Shown here piece after piece: positions 21,931-32,208 of a DNA stretch of 64,000 nucleotides. A model generated the notes under the pieces. The model was not told the DNA's origin. It saw nothing but the letters and a program-made list of their open reading frames with translations, and made no database searches. Made by a program: the position numbers and the translations under genes. Source of the stretch: Campanula takesimana (taxonomy: Eukaryota; Streptophyta; Magnoliopsida; Asterales; Campanulaceae); contig JAOWBW010000485.1 in NCBI GenBank assembly GCA_026119855.1, positions 1,178,001-1,242,000 of the forward strand. Direction: 5' to 3'. Numbering within the stretch: position 1 is the first letter of the stretch; the number at the start of each line of letters is the position of its first letter.

Positions 21931-23310
21931 AAAGATATGCCGGGGCTAGCCAATTCGATTGTTGAGCACAAGATACCGCTGCTCCCCGATTCAAAGCCAG
22001 TCAAACAGAAACTCCGTAGAATTAAGCCAGAGTGGTCAGTACAAGTTAAACAAGAGATAGAGAAACTCCTGAGTGTTGGGTTCATCAAAGGGATAAAGTA
22101 TCCAACCATGTTGGCCAATACTGTGCAGGTTTCCAAGGCAAATGGAAAAGTCCGTGTCTGTGTTGATTTCTGTGATCTCAACAGAGCATCTCCGAAAGAT
22201 GATTTTCCTCTTCCCAACATAGACATGCTCATTTACAATACCGCGAAGTACGAAGTCCGTTCATTCGTAGACAGATTTGCCGGTTATAACCAGATCCTCA
22301 TGGCCGAGGAGGACCAACACAAAACAACGTTCACCATACCTTGGGGGACGTTCTGTTATACAGTCATGCCGTTCGGACTCAAGAATGCCGGAGCCACTTA
22401 CCAGAGAGCTGTAACTGCATTATTCCATGACATGATACATAAAGAGAAGGAGGTGTACGTTGATGATATGATCATACACTCTAAAGGCTCTGAGGGGCAG
22501 CACTTCATCGATCTTAGAAAGTTCTTTGAGAGGTTGAGACACCACAAGATGAGACTTAATCCGGCCAAGTGCACATTTGGGGTAGTGAAAGGAAAGGCTC
22601 TTGGGTACATGGTCACTGAGCGTGGTATAGAAGCAGACCCCGCTAAGATCAAAGCCATCATTGACATGCCTCCACCTAAGACGCAAAGAGAAGTCAAAGG
22701 ATTCGTGGGTCGCCTTTAGTACATTAGTCGTTTCATTAATCAACTCACGATGATGTGTGAAACCATTTTTAAGCTCCTCAAGAAGAATGCATCCTTAGAA
22801 TGGATAGAAGAGTGCCAAGAAGCCTTTAAAAAGGTCAAGGAATACTTAGTGAATCCGCCCGTGTTGGTTCCACCGCATAAGGAGAAACCATTGACCTTAT
22901 ACCTCACAGTCAATGATGCTGCATTAGGGGCTATGCTAGCACAAGAGCAACCCGATTCGAAGAAAGAAAATGTCGTGTACTTTGTCAGCCGTCGCTTCCA
23001 AGGGGCTGAACTGAATTACTCTGCATTAGAAAAGTCGTGTGCTGCACTGGTATGGGTAGCTGAGAGACTAAAGCCATACATGGAGGCGTTTCCTGTACAA
23101 CTGATTGCCAGGAAGGACCCAATGAAGTACATCTTCGAGAAGTCGCATGTTTCCTCTAGGATAGCCAAATGGCACTTCATGCTCGCGGGGTACGATATCA
23201 CTTACATTACACAGAAATCTGTGAGAGAAAGAGTCTTTGCGGATCATTTAGCCAAATTTCCATATGATGAAGCAAAGGGGGAAGACCCGCGATTCCCTGA
23301 TGAGGACATC
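21871..23310 (+). pseudogene. pol: Reverse transcriptase and Ty3-type RNase H (Tat-2)
   Basis: RT blocks in order: FVDVFAWSYKDMPGL, VRVCVDFCDLNRASPKDDFP, FCYTVMPFGLKNAGATYQRA, VYVDDMIIHSKG and LGYMVTERGIEADPAKI. The catalytic Asp residues are present. The first RNase H follows (LYLTVNDAALGAMLAQ ... YFVSRRFQGAELNYSALEKS). The only lesion in this block is a TAG at 22717-22719, which replaces a Gln codon (GRL-stop-YISRF; Tat-1 reads GRLQYISRF). Confidence 0.9.
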
Positions 23311-23990
23311 ATGGCAATAGCAGAAAATAAATGGCAATTATTTTTCGATGGCGCAGCCAATAAACGGGGATATGGCATTGGCATATTACTAGTAGATCCC
23401 TCAGATTTATACACTCCACTTGCAATCCGCCTTGACTTCGAGGCCACTAACAATATAGCCGAGTACGAAGCTTGGATAGCGGGGCTTGAAGCAGCCTTAG
23501 AAAGAAATATGACCGAACTAGAGGTGTACGGGGATTCACAACTCATAATCTATCAGTCACTCAAGAAGTGGAAGGTACAAGATCCTACACTCCAGAAATA
23601 TAACGACCATCTCCAAGACTTGGTCAAACAGTTTAAAGAGGTCACTTTCTACTATCTTCCTAGAGATAAGAACCTCTTGGCGGACTCGCTAGCCATGCTA
23701 GCATCACTTGTGGAGATTCCTGAATGGGCTGAGGTTAAAACCTTCAAAGTCGCGAGCTGAACGACTCCCGCCTATTACTCAATCATAGACCTGCACGACT
23801 GCAAAGAAGAGCGTGACCCTGTCTCCGTAAATACCTTGGACGATAAACCTTGGTATTATGATGTATGGCATTTCCTCCTAGACAGAACATTCCCATCAGA
23901 TGCATCACCTAAAGCGAAGATGGCCCTCAAATGGTTTGCCGCTTAATTCATTATTATAGGTGATCGCCTCTACAAGAAACACCACGAGCA
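23311..23990 (+). pseudogene. Archaeal-type RNase H and spacer (Tat-2)
   Basis: The second RNase H has all expected acidic positions: FFDGAANKRGYGIG, NNIAEYEAWIAGL, YGDSQLIIYQ and RDKNLLADSLA. The frame stays open from 22750 to 23760. A TGA at 23758-23760 and a TAA near 23945 then break the spacer to the integrase. The domain itself looks intact. Confidence 0.85.
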
Positions 23991-25082
23991 GTGTCTACTT
24001 TGTGCCGACGAGCACGAAGCCGTAGAAATCATGGACCAAGTCCATCAAGGAGTCTGTGGAACCCACATGAATGGCAATATGCTAGCAAAGAAGGTCATCC
24101 GACTAGGGTACTATTGGGCTACAATGGAAGCCGACTGCACCGAAATGGTTAAGAAGTGCCACAAGTGCCAGATACATGCCAACTTGCAACACGCACCACC
24201 GTCCATGTTATACCCCATGACATCCCCTTGGCCATTTTCTATATGGGGAATAGACGTCATTGGCAAAGTCTCACCAACGAGCCATAATGGGCACTCATTC
24301 GTGTTAGTCGCCGTTGATTACTTCACTAAATGGATCGAGGCTCAATCCTACAAGGTCTTAAATTCCAGAAAGGTGGCTGAGTTTATTAAGACCAACATCA
24401 TATGCCGATATGGGGTACCTCATGAGGTGATATCTGATAATGGCTCACACTTTGAGAAAGAATTCGACCAACTACTTGCAGAGTACAAGATAGAGAGACA
24501 TCAGTCATCACCGTACCGACCACAAACCAATGGAGCAGTCGAAGCTGCTAACAAGACAATTGAGACCATCATTAGGAAAATGGCTAAGACTGGCCCGACA
24601 ATCTACCTTTTTCACTCTGGGGCTACCGTACCTCAATCCGTACCGCCACCGGTGAGACTCCTTACGCCTTAGCCTATGGGATGGAAGCAGTGCTACCAAT
24701 CGAATTAGAAGTACCAACACTAAGGGTTCTCCTAGAAAACCAAGTGAATGAAGTCGCATGGTTGGACAGCCGTTATGAACAACTAGCCCTGCTAGATAAA
24801 CGACGACTTCGAGCCGCCGAGCATATCCAAGCATATCAACGGAGAATGGCCCGAGCATTCAATAAGAAAGTCAAGACCAGAAACATCAAAGAAGGGGACC
24901 TTGTCCTACGTGAACATCGTCCTGGACCATTCAATCCTATGGGAAAGTGGGGACCAAGATGGATAGGCCCCTACATAGTCAAGAAGGTATTCTCCGGAGG
25001 AGCGGTACAACTCGCAGACCTAGATGGAGATCAACTGCCGAAGCCCGTCAACTTGGACAAGCTGAAGAAGTACTATTCATGA
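23991..25082 (+). pseudogene. Integrase (Tat-2), one frameshift
   Basis: The HHCC zinc finger (HQGVCGTHMNG ... CHKCQIHANLQH) and the DDE core (GIDVIG, ISDNGSHFEKE, VEAANKTIE) are complete. A one-base loss near 24595 shifts the frame after KMAKT. The correct frame resumes (WGYRTS, then MEAVLPIELEVPTLR) to the C-terminal block GKWGPRWIGPYIV and LDKLKKYYS, ending at 25082. Tat-1 lacks about 200 bp of this core. Confidence 0.88.
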
Positions 25083-25126
25083 GTCCGTCCCCTATTTAAA
25101 AAAAAAAAAAAGAAGAGGAAAGCTCT

Positions 25127-25224
25127 CTAGGTTGAAAACCCACAAGGGCGGCCTAGGCAAAAGTTAGAGCAGAGAGCACGAGAAAAGAAGCCGGCTAGAT
25201 TGAAAACCTGAAAGGGCGGTCTAG
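25127..25224 (+). ncRNA. Twin post-pol hairpins (Tat-2)
   Basis: Copies lie at 25127-25156 and 25195-25224, 45 bp after the integrase stop. Copy 1 has CTAGG/CCTAG with CCC-ACAA-GGG, and copy 2 has CTAGA/TCTAG with CCT-GAAA-GGG. Spacing and order match Tat-1. Copy 1's ACAA is the one loop of the six in the window that is not GNRA. Confidence 0.6.
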
Positions 25225-25241
25225 GCAAAAATCAGGGTGTG

Positions 25242-25245
<4 letters not shown>

Positions 25246-25305
<60 letters not shown>
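25246..25305. repeat. Poly-A and AAT microsatellite
   Basis: A run of about 30 A residues is followed by about 10 AAT units. It lies in the Tat-2 3' region between the twin hairpins and a palindrome pair. Confidence 0.95.
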
Positions 25306-25308
<3 letters not shown>

Positions 25309-25318
25309 TAGGGGACAA

Positions 25319-25350
25319 TCTCGTACGAGACACCTATGTCTCGTGCGAGG
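25319..25350. promoter_or_regulatory. Paired CTCGTACGAG palindromes, site 4 (after pol)
   Basis: Cores at 25320-25329 (CTCGTACGAG) and 25340-25349 (CTCGTGCGAG, one mismatch), 20 bp apart. Confidence 0.7.
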
Positions 25351-25391
25351 CATGTCAGTCAGCAGACATAATTTTCTCTTTCTTAAACAAG

Positions 25392-25448
25392 AAATACGAT
25401 GAACTGAGCTCCTTATTTAATTGATGTAAAAAGAGAACGTAGGCAGCC
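25392..25448 (+). ncRNA. CTACG...CGTAG-type stem-loop, Tat-2 post-pol copy
   Basis: It begins AATACGATGAACTGAG and ends GAACGTAGGCAGCC. The 5' arm is decayed (ATACG instead of CTACG) but the 3' part is fully conserved. It corresponds to 6899-6944 in Tat-1. Confidence 0.5.
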
Positions 25449-25727
25449 TTTTGGTCCGGTATATTCAATAAATAAAATCAAAATCTTTTCTTCTTATTAA
25501 TTGAATGGATTTCAAGAAAGCAATAAGAAAATTTCTAACATGAATAACAACTTGCAAAAGAAAATAATAAAATACTAAAAGTCTAAACATCGGTCTATCT
25601 ATGGCAATCTCTCGATACTCCTAAGGATCTATTTCTTCCTTGACTTAGTAGGGGCTTGACCACGATCCGCTTTGTCATCCCTCTTCCTCTTGAACCAAGG
25701 TATCTCGAAACCGGGAGGAACATCATG

Positions 25728-27182
25728 TCAAATGAACACCGAGGGAGTCAGTCTCGCAAACATATGAGGCCTATCCAGAGCTTGGAATTTACCAGGAAGT
25801 CCGTTTGCTCTCTTCTCGTAAAAGTCACTATCCAGAAAGTATTGAGTGGCATCTGCTCTGACATTAGAAGGATACTCCTGAGCTTCCTTCTTTCTCAAAT
25901 TCAAGCTAGGCTTGAATTGGTCCCCCAACAGAGAGCAGCAGATCTCATCAATACCCTCGACGCTAGGACGGAGTTCCGAGAGAAACCAATTCAAGTATTT
26001 ATCCGACAAATAGATACTTCCTCCATCATGACTAAGATTGGTCCAACGGTCCATAGTGGTGCCTTGCCCCCAAGTACGAGCCAAGCTCGTAGAGAACTCC
26101 GAGTCCATGAAAGAGATATCTCGAGGCCGTCCCCCTAACAAGAAAGTGTCCTGCTGTTAACCGAATTGTCGCATTACCCTCTGAGCAAAATAGAAAGAGG
26201 AGTCCCTCAAACCCGGAAGGACGACCCTGTCATATTCAAGGGTATTAGCTACGAAAATCCTCACCTTCCAAAAGGATGGGTACCAAGCAATATCTTTAGT
26301 CTCCGCTTTAGCAAAAAGATGAGCCCACTCCTCAATGTTGAGACCCTTCACTAACAGTCTCCGCCTATGTAAAGTATAAGGGGAATACTCGACCGGAGAG
26401 TCCAACAATTTGAAATGTTCTCTGAGCCAAATAGTCAACAATAATGGACTTCCCCGAGTTATAGAACCGGTTCGGTGTAACTCATCAAGACCATGAAGGG
26501 TCTCCCCCAAGATAAGAAGAATTATGTTGAAGGCCCGTCCTCTAGCTTGCAGAACGATGTCCACGAGCTCCGTGTCCGCCATGCCACACTTGCTCATGAA
26601 AAGTACGCTTCGAAATAAGCACAATGCCAAAAGGCAGCACTGGGAATCCACACCGTGACCATGAGTCACCCGACCTTTAAATCTCCTAGGTAAAGCGTGG
26701 AGATCGACATAGCGGTTATGAATGTAACTCTGCGCCTCGGGAAGGCCTATACTCAGTAGATCCCTAAGGGACTCCGCCGGTACCTTTTCACAATTAGGAA
26801 CCGCAATCACCCCGGTCAACGGTATATCCAAGATAGCCACCATCTCCTCTAAAGTAGGGACCATATTATTAAGTGAAAAGTTGAAGAGGTGAGTCGATGG
26901 ATCCCAGAAGCGTACAACTCCCTTTAGAAGGTCCCATTCCGGTTTTAGATTCTTCAAGGTGAAAAGGATCTTGAAACCGAACATCTCCACGAATCTCTCT
27001 TGACGAAGTTTATTAAATGAGCGAAAGAACGTTGCTAAATCACCCTTGTAGCATTCTGCTAATTCTAAGTCCAAGGAGAACTCATCAACAATCATCGATG
27101 AAGGTACGGACTTACTTAGGGCCATTGGGAGCAAATGGTTGAGAATTTTACTCCAAAAGAAAGATTCCCAGAACTGATTCAA
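25728..27182 (-). pseudogene. Antisense DUF7745-like gene (Tat-2), one stop codon
   Basis: A single minus-strand frame of about 485 codons is interrupted only by a TAA at 26157-26159. It carries VRFWDPSTHLFNFSLNNMVP followed by TLEEMVAILDIPLTG, the hallmark of a plant family I recognise as DUF7745, related to PMD-type proteins of unknown function. The end (FAQRVMRQFG) is also typical. The first ATG is at 27182, but a second Met at codon 20 (27125) better fits a TATA box (GTATATAAAC, minus strand, 27215-27224). Palindrome pair 5 lies 65-95 bp upstream of that TATA box. The gene has no visible introns. It could be a captured host gene or a long-standing element gene. Confidence 0.75.
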
Positions 27183-27281
27183 GGCTGCATGGTATTCTAG
27201 GATGGACTAGAGTTGTTTATATACAAGTTTGGACACTAAATCCTCGAGGAAAAAGGAGAAACAGCCGTAGATTCAGAGGAT

Positions 27282-27322
27282 GACTCGTACGAGACATCGA
27301 TGTCTCGTACGAGGCATCTCCA
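27282..27322 (-). promoter_or_regulatory. Paired CTCGTACGAG palindromes, site 5 (promoter of DUF7745-like gene)
   Basis: Perfect cores lie at 27284-27293 and 27304-27313, 20 bp apart. They are just upstream of the TATA box and start of the antisense DUF7745-like gene. Confidence 0.75.
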
Positions 27323-27689
27323 CGTTTAGAACAGCAACAATTCTGCACAAATCCTAGGTTACCCGACAAGTCAAAACATGTCTCAATCACCCCAGAAACT
27401 CACCCGAAACAGTTCATACATCACATATAAATGGCCTAACGCGAATCCATCTCATAAAATTACCCCTCGGTTGACCAACCGGATATGATTCAATACATTT
27501 ACACAGTCAGAAATAAAACTAAAATTAACTAATGTATTGTGTGTTAGAGTTAGGAAACAACTGTTGCATAGGTACAAGCCAAAGAAAGAAAAGTTGTCTT
27601 CGCCTACGCCGAGGCAATAAGTACATCGTCAACAAGGGATCCTATCTACTCAGCATCAAAAGGAAGGAGACATCACCATTTCCACGTGA

Positions 27690-29820
27690 TCACTCGTCCA
27701 TCCGAGGTCTCCTCCCGCAAGAAGCTGACGCTGCTGTCTGACGAGCCAATCGGCCTAAGAGTTCTACGGTCTCTCTCTTCACCTTCTTGGCATAGGCCAT
27801 GAACTGGGCGAGCCATCCGGCGACCTCCCTATACTCAGAAATAGGCACCTGTTGAGAAGAAACAAATAGAGATGTCAAAGTATTCAGAAAAATAATGAAC
27901 TGAGATACGAAATGATAGAATGATGGAAATGACGGGAGAAGGGTCATAAATCATACCATGGTCGGATCAGTAGGAGGTCCCTCAGGCATGTCGTACTGTG
28001 CAGGAAGGTCCTCAGTACTCTCTATCCCCTCAGCCATGATGTTGGTAAAGGAAGCTGGTCCAAGCTGTGGACGGAAAGGAACATGAACAACCCCCTGGGC
28101 CTGAGCCTGATCACCCTCTATAATCAACCGGGGCATGAGATGAGCGAGGAATTCCTAATAATCAGCCTCAAAGGACATATGGTCAAAAGAATCCTGACCA
28201 ATAATGAGGTACCCTCTCTCCTCCTCCGTAATAGCATAAGAGTTAAGCATATGGGCCGGCGGGTCCAAGGGGACAATGACATCGAGTCTGCAACCACCCT
28301 GCTGGCAAGAGACTCTCTCTCCTAAGTAGAAGCATCCTCCGCCAAGGCCAATCATTAGTAGCCTCATACCGGCAAACCCGTAGGCATGATCAATGCCCAG
28401 ACTCTGCCAAGGGAAGAAAGTGACAGCGGACTCAGGGACGGCCTCCCACCTATTAAAATACAGCCTCATGCGCTCCACCGGCATATCAGCCCCCTCTGCC
28501 TGCTCATCATGGGTATCCCTGTTACCCCGGTGCCATCTCAGAGTATCTGGGAACTTAACAGTGTTGTCTCGAAGGTTGAAAGTGAAGAGACCAAACATGG
28601 CATAACCCCAGGCCTGCAAAGTGGGAGAAACATAGAAAAATGTCAAAACTGAATGAGTTACTAAGACAGAAAGTAAACTGGGGCTGAAACAAAGGAGGAA
28701 TACAGAAGAAGATGAGTATTGTACCTCCCAGGCATGACTGTAGCTGCCTAAGCCAGCGTTCGTCCGATCACGCGAACTCTCATCCATAGCCACATAACAG
28801 TGGGCCAAGCCAGCAGAACCCCAGCTAGCATCAGTAACATGCTTCATATATCTCAACAGACTCAGAAGAGTAAACAAAGCATTCGACACATGATTTGTAA
28901 ATAGCGTCTCAGAAAAGGCCCACCACAGAAGGCCGCGGACGGCTGCAATACGAGTAGCAGTAAGATGCATCTGGCCGGCATTAACAGCAATATAAGCATC
29001 GACCTTGTCCCTCAAGGCCTTTAGAGGGACACCCTTGCCTAGGGTACGCGCAGAGAAGCCCAGAAAGTGCCTCATATCATCCCTACTTAGAGAGAAATCC
29101 GTATCAACCTCAAGTGGCTCACCGACGATGGCAAGCCCAGTAACGGCATGAAAGTCAGTAGGAGTCATAGTGACCTCCCCCCACCGTATATGCATAGTAT
29201 GAGTACTATCCCACCAGCGCTTTCGGATGGCCTGGAGCAAGTGCACGTTCCTCCTCTCACCGACCAGGCCGTCAAAGAAGGGTTTCAACCCGAGATTCTC
29301 GATCTTTTCCTTCACCTCGCCATTAAGAGTTTCCCACCTCTCAGCAACCGCTCGTACGCTACCTCTACAGTTATTGATCACCCTGAATGACTGCAAACAA
29401 CAGAGACAAAAGAGACAAATGTCAGAAAAACGGTAAAATCCTCATTTAAGCATTTTACCCGAAAGTCGCAGAATCGCCTGAAGCGACAGTCGAAATCATG
29501 TACTACTATACTACAATGATTTTCGACATCAACAAGGAGGGAACTCCATCGAAAGATCATCCATGCATGATAAAACCTAGCAACGATAATTCTAAGCGAA
29601 AATTAGCGAAAGTCGAGTTGCTAGAACACCGAATTGAGACATGCAACAACGAAATTGACATGGAAACTTAGTGAAAGGAAGAGATCCTTACTCGCCTAGT
29701 CCGAACGGTGTAAGAAACATGGTCCTCAGGGAACGGGCACAACTCATCCATCGCCCACACTTTACCCTTCATATACCTACCAAAGAGGTGCTCTTTGTGG
29801 GATCGATGCACACCGGCCAT
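27690..29820 (-). pseudogene. Antisense four-exon plant mobile domain (PMD) gene, Tat-2 copy
   Basis: Exons on the minus strand: 29820-29692, 29390-28725, 28613-27957 and 27848-27690. Introns of 301, 111 and 108 bp have GT-AG ends and lie in phase 0. Together they code for about 535 residues. Exon 2 carries the PMD core (RKRWWDSTHTMHIRWGEVTM, then TPTDFHAVTGLAI), and exon 3 begins AWGYAMFGLF. The 111-bp intron happens to be stop-free and would add 37 residues if kept. The only lesion seen is a TAG at 28152-28154 in exon 3. PMD proteins in Arabidopsis act in silencing and genome stability, so this one may control the element or its host's silencing of it, which is inference. The exon structure is the same as in Tat-1. 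Confidence 0.85.
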
Positions 29821-29976
29821 TTGAAAGGGTTAGGAATCACTAAAACTTGGTGAAAATGGAGATTTTTTAGTGAGAAAATCGCCTAGGGTCGAAAGCTCCC
29901 GAGAATGAAATAGGAAAAGTGATTTAAAAATCACTTTCAGCGCCTAATATGCCTCTGTTCTGCGCAAAAACAGAGA

Positions 29977-30016
29977 AGTCTCGTACGAGACATCGTTCCC
30001 TCGTACGAGGTATCCC
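29977..30016 (-). promoter_or_regulatory. Paired CTCGTACGAG palindromes, site 6 (promoter of PMD gene)
   Basis: Perfect cores lie at 29980-29989 and 30000-30009, 20 bp apart, 160-190 bp upstream of the antisense PMD start codon. Confidence 0.75.
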
Positions 30017-30144
30017 CAGAAAAACCTCAGAAAACCATGTTTTCTTGAGAAATTCCAGAAAAGCCCTACTTTTAACAAAAAGGTCAGAAAAAGCCCTGCT
30101 TTTGACCAAGAGGTCAAATCTGAACCCGGTTCAAGATGGAACAT

Positions 30145-30980
30145 TGAGTCGTCAACAAATGGATATTTTCAGAATTGGAACAAGCAAAGTTGTTTCTCAG
30201 TATGAATTTATTCTCACCGCGCATCCAAGATTATGGGTGAGCAACGAAATCTGCATCAGCAAACTTTAAATCCCATGATTGTCATCAAGACGTAAGTTAA
30301 TGGCACAGGATTTACAACCGGGTATCCCACGACTGTTATCAAGACGTAAGTTAATAACACAGGATCCCACCATTCGGAGTCCCACAATTGTCATCAAGGT
30401 GTAAGCTAATGGCATAGGATTCACATTTTCAAGGGAAAGGCAGCCTCGTTGAAAGGAGAAACAAGGTCCGAGTAATTGGCGTCTCCAAATCCGGGTATCA
30501 CACGACTGTTATCAAGACGTAAGTTAATAACATAGGATCCCACCAATTAGAATCCCATAATTTCCATCGAGACGTATGTTAATGGCATAGAATTCACTTT
30601 TCCTGTGAATAAGGCATCCTTGTTGGAAGGAGAAGCAAGGATCCAAGTAATTGGCATCTCCAAACCCAGATTCCGATAATTGTTATCAAGACGTATGTTA
30701 ATAACATAGGATTCACATTTTCTGGCGAATAAGGCAACCTCGTTGGAAGGAGAAGCAAGGTCCGGGTAACTGGCGTCTCCAAAATCGAAGACGGTTCGTC
30801 ATCAACAATAGGGCATGTTCAGAATTGGAGTCAAAGAGATTGATTCCTCAGTATGGATTGCAACTGGAGATGATTCGTCATCAACAAAAAGGAGTATATT
30901 CAGAATTGGGTCAAGGCCATTGATTCCTCAGTATTGGTACTCTCTAAACTCTAAAATTTACTTACCGCAAGTATTGTTTT
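30145..30980 (+). repeat. Degenerate tandem repeats in the Tat-2 3' region
   Basis: Short units built around TTATCAAGACGTAAGTTAAT recur at about 30280, 30338, 30390, 30507, 30565 and 30684. A second unit (CGTCATCAACAA ... TTCAGAATTGG ... GATTCCTCAGTAT) occurs about three times between 30149 and 30940. No gene is seen. The position matches the 75-bp array of Tat-1, but the sequence is unrelated. Confidence 0.75.
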
Positions 30981-31034
30981 CAAAAATGATTTTCAAAATA
31001 CCTTAAACCTAAGTTTTTGCATGATTTCAGAGTC

Positions 31035-31079
31035 GAACTACGTTTGGTCTGATTTCCTTCCGAGGAATACGTAGGCAGC
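31035..31079 (+). ncRNA. CTACG...CGTAG stem-loop, Tat-2 copy before the 3' LTR
   Basis: The outer CTACG/CGTAG stem and the inner TTCCT/AGGAA stem with loop TCCG are perfect. GCAGC follows, and the stem-loop ends about 90 bp before the 3' LTR. Confidence 0.6.
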
Positions 31080-31160
31080 TTTTTAGCACGACCATGCCCC
31101 CAGTTCAAAATGGTGTCTTTTCAATCGACGACGGTACTTCATCCATAAGTATCGTCGCTG

Positions 31161-31169
31161 AGGGGCTCT
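31161..31169 (+). other. Polypurine tract of Tat-2
   Basis: GAGGGGCTC directly precedes the 3' LTR. The same GAGGGGCTC precedes the Tat-5 LTR on the minus strand. Confidence 0.7.
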
Positions 31170-32203
31170 GTAGATACCCCATTTTGGACATTCATTTATG
31201 ATCACACTACTTCTGTCTCTCTCCTTTGATTTGGGTCGAAACTCGTTAAGTTGGATATGTTTCATTAAGTTTCTGACTGACTCCGTTAGTCAGGGGCCAA
31301 AATGAACATTAAAACTACTGCAGAGGGCAAATAGTGAATTCCAGCACTAAGATGCCTCGTACGAGACATTGATGTCTCGTACGAGACATCTCCCTTGACA
31401 TTCGGGTTTTTGGTCAGTTTCCTTGTTGATCTTAACCCCTTTTCTTGGCAAACACTTAAGCAATCCGGGAAAACCTAATGGACGATCCTAGAGTCCAAAA
31501 ATACCTCTGTGAGAATCAAGTCTTGGATTCCCATCATAACTTACCTTCTTGGCCAAAACCCTAGGTCCAAAACCCCTATAAATATAGTTGTTCTTGCCTA
31601 GAATGACTAATGGTCAACTCTAGACTCCTTATTCACCCAAAACCCACTCCAAATCTGATCAAAAGGTTATCATAATCAGCCTCTCTCTCTCTCTCTCTCC
31701 CACAAAATTTAGACCCTCACCACACCATTCAAGTCAATTTCATTGGAGATTTAAGGCCTTTAGTCAAGGCCATCCATAGGATTCTTGAAGAACACTTAGG
31801 TAAAACTCTTTGTTTTCTATCTTCTCATCTCCTTCTTTGTCTTTGAAGTAGTGTGATTCCATTAAAGGATCAGCCTAGAGCCTCTCCAATTCATAGAGAT
31901 GGTCTCGAAGCACATGATCAGACATCCCAAATAAATAAGCAATTATTTATTTGTTTGTTTTCCTTTTACATACACTTTGCATGATTTTAAAACGATGATG
32001 ATGATTTCTTAGCAAGACCAATCCTAGATTGGGTGAATTGGGTGCTCCTTGACCTTCCCAATTTATAACTTAACCCCCGAATCCAGATATCTCAGTCCGT
32101 CTTCCGACAACAACATGGTGGCGACTCTCAATTAAAAAGGTAAATCGAAGGACGAAAACTGCCTTGAGAACAACCAACAAAACAAAAAACCCGTGCGCAA
32201 ACA
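31170..32203 (+). repeat. 3' LTR of Tat-2
   Basis: It begins TGTAGATACCCC and ends GCGCAAACA, 1034 bp. The TATA box CTATAAATA at 31577-31585 is intact, unlike in the 5' LTR. Palindrome pair 7 lies at 31356-31365 and 31376-31385, about 195-225 bp upstream. GATTG follows at 32204-32208. Confidence 0.95.
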
Positions 32204-32208
32204 GATTG

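Larger units (their letters stand above)
17032..32203 (+). mobile_element. Tat-2: complete Ty3/gypsy (Tat/Ogre-like) retrotransposon, 15.2 kb
   Basis: Two LTRs (1016 and 1034 bp), a primer-binding site, a polypurine tract and a perfect GATTG target duplication define the element. Inside are a 1.5-kb leader, gag, a pol without protease or G-patch, RT, two RNase H domains, integrase, and a 6.1-kb 3' region with two antisense genes. It is inserted in Tat-3 and is therefore younger than it. Sense lesions are few compared with Tat-1: scattered stops, two or three frameshifts and one 1.1-kb deletion. Seven pairs of a TCTCGTACGAGA palindrome are spread through it. Confidence 0.95.
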
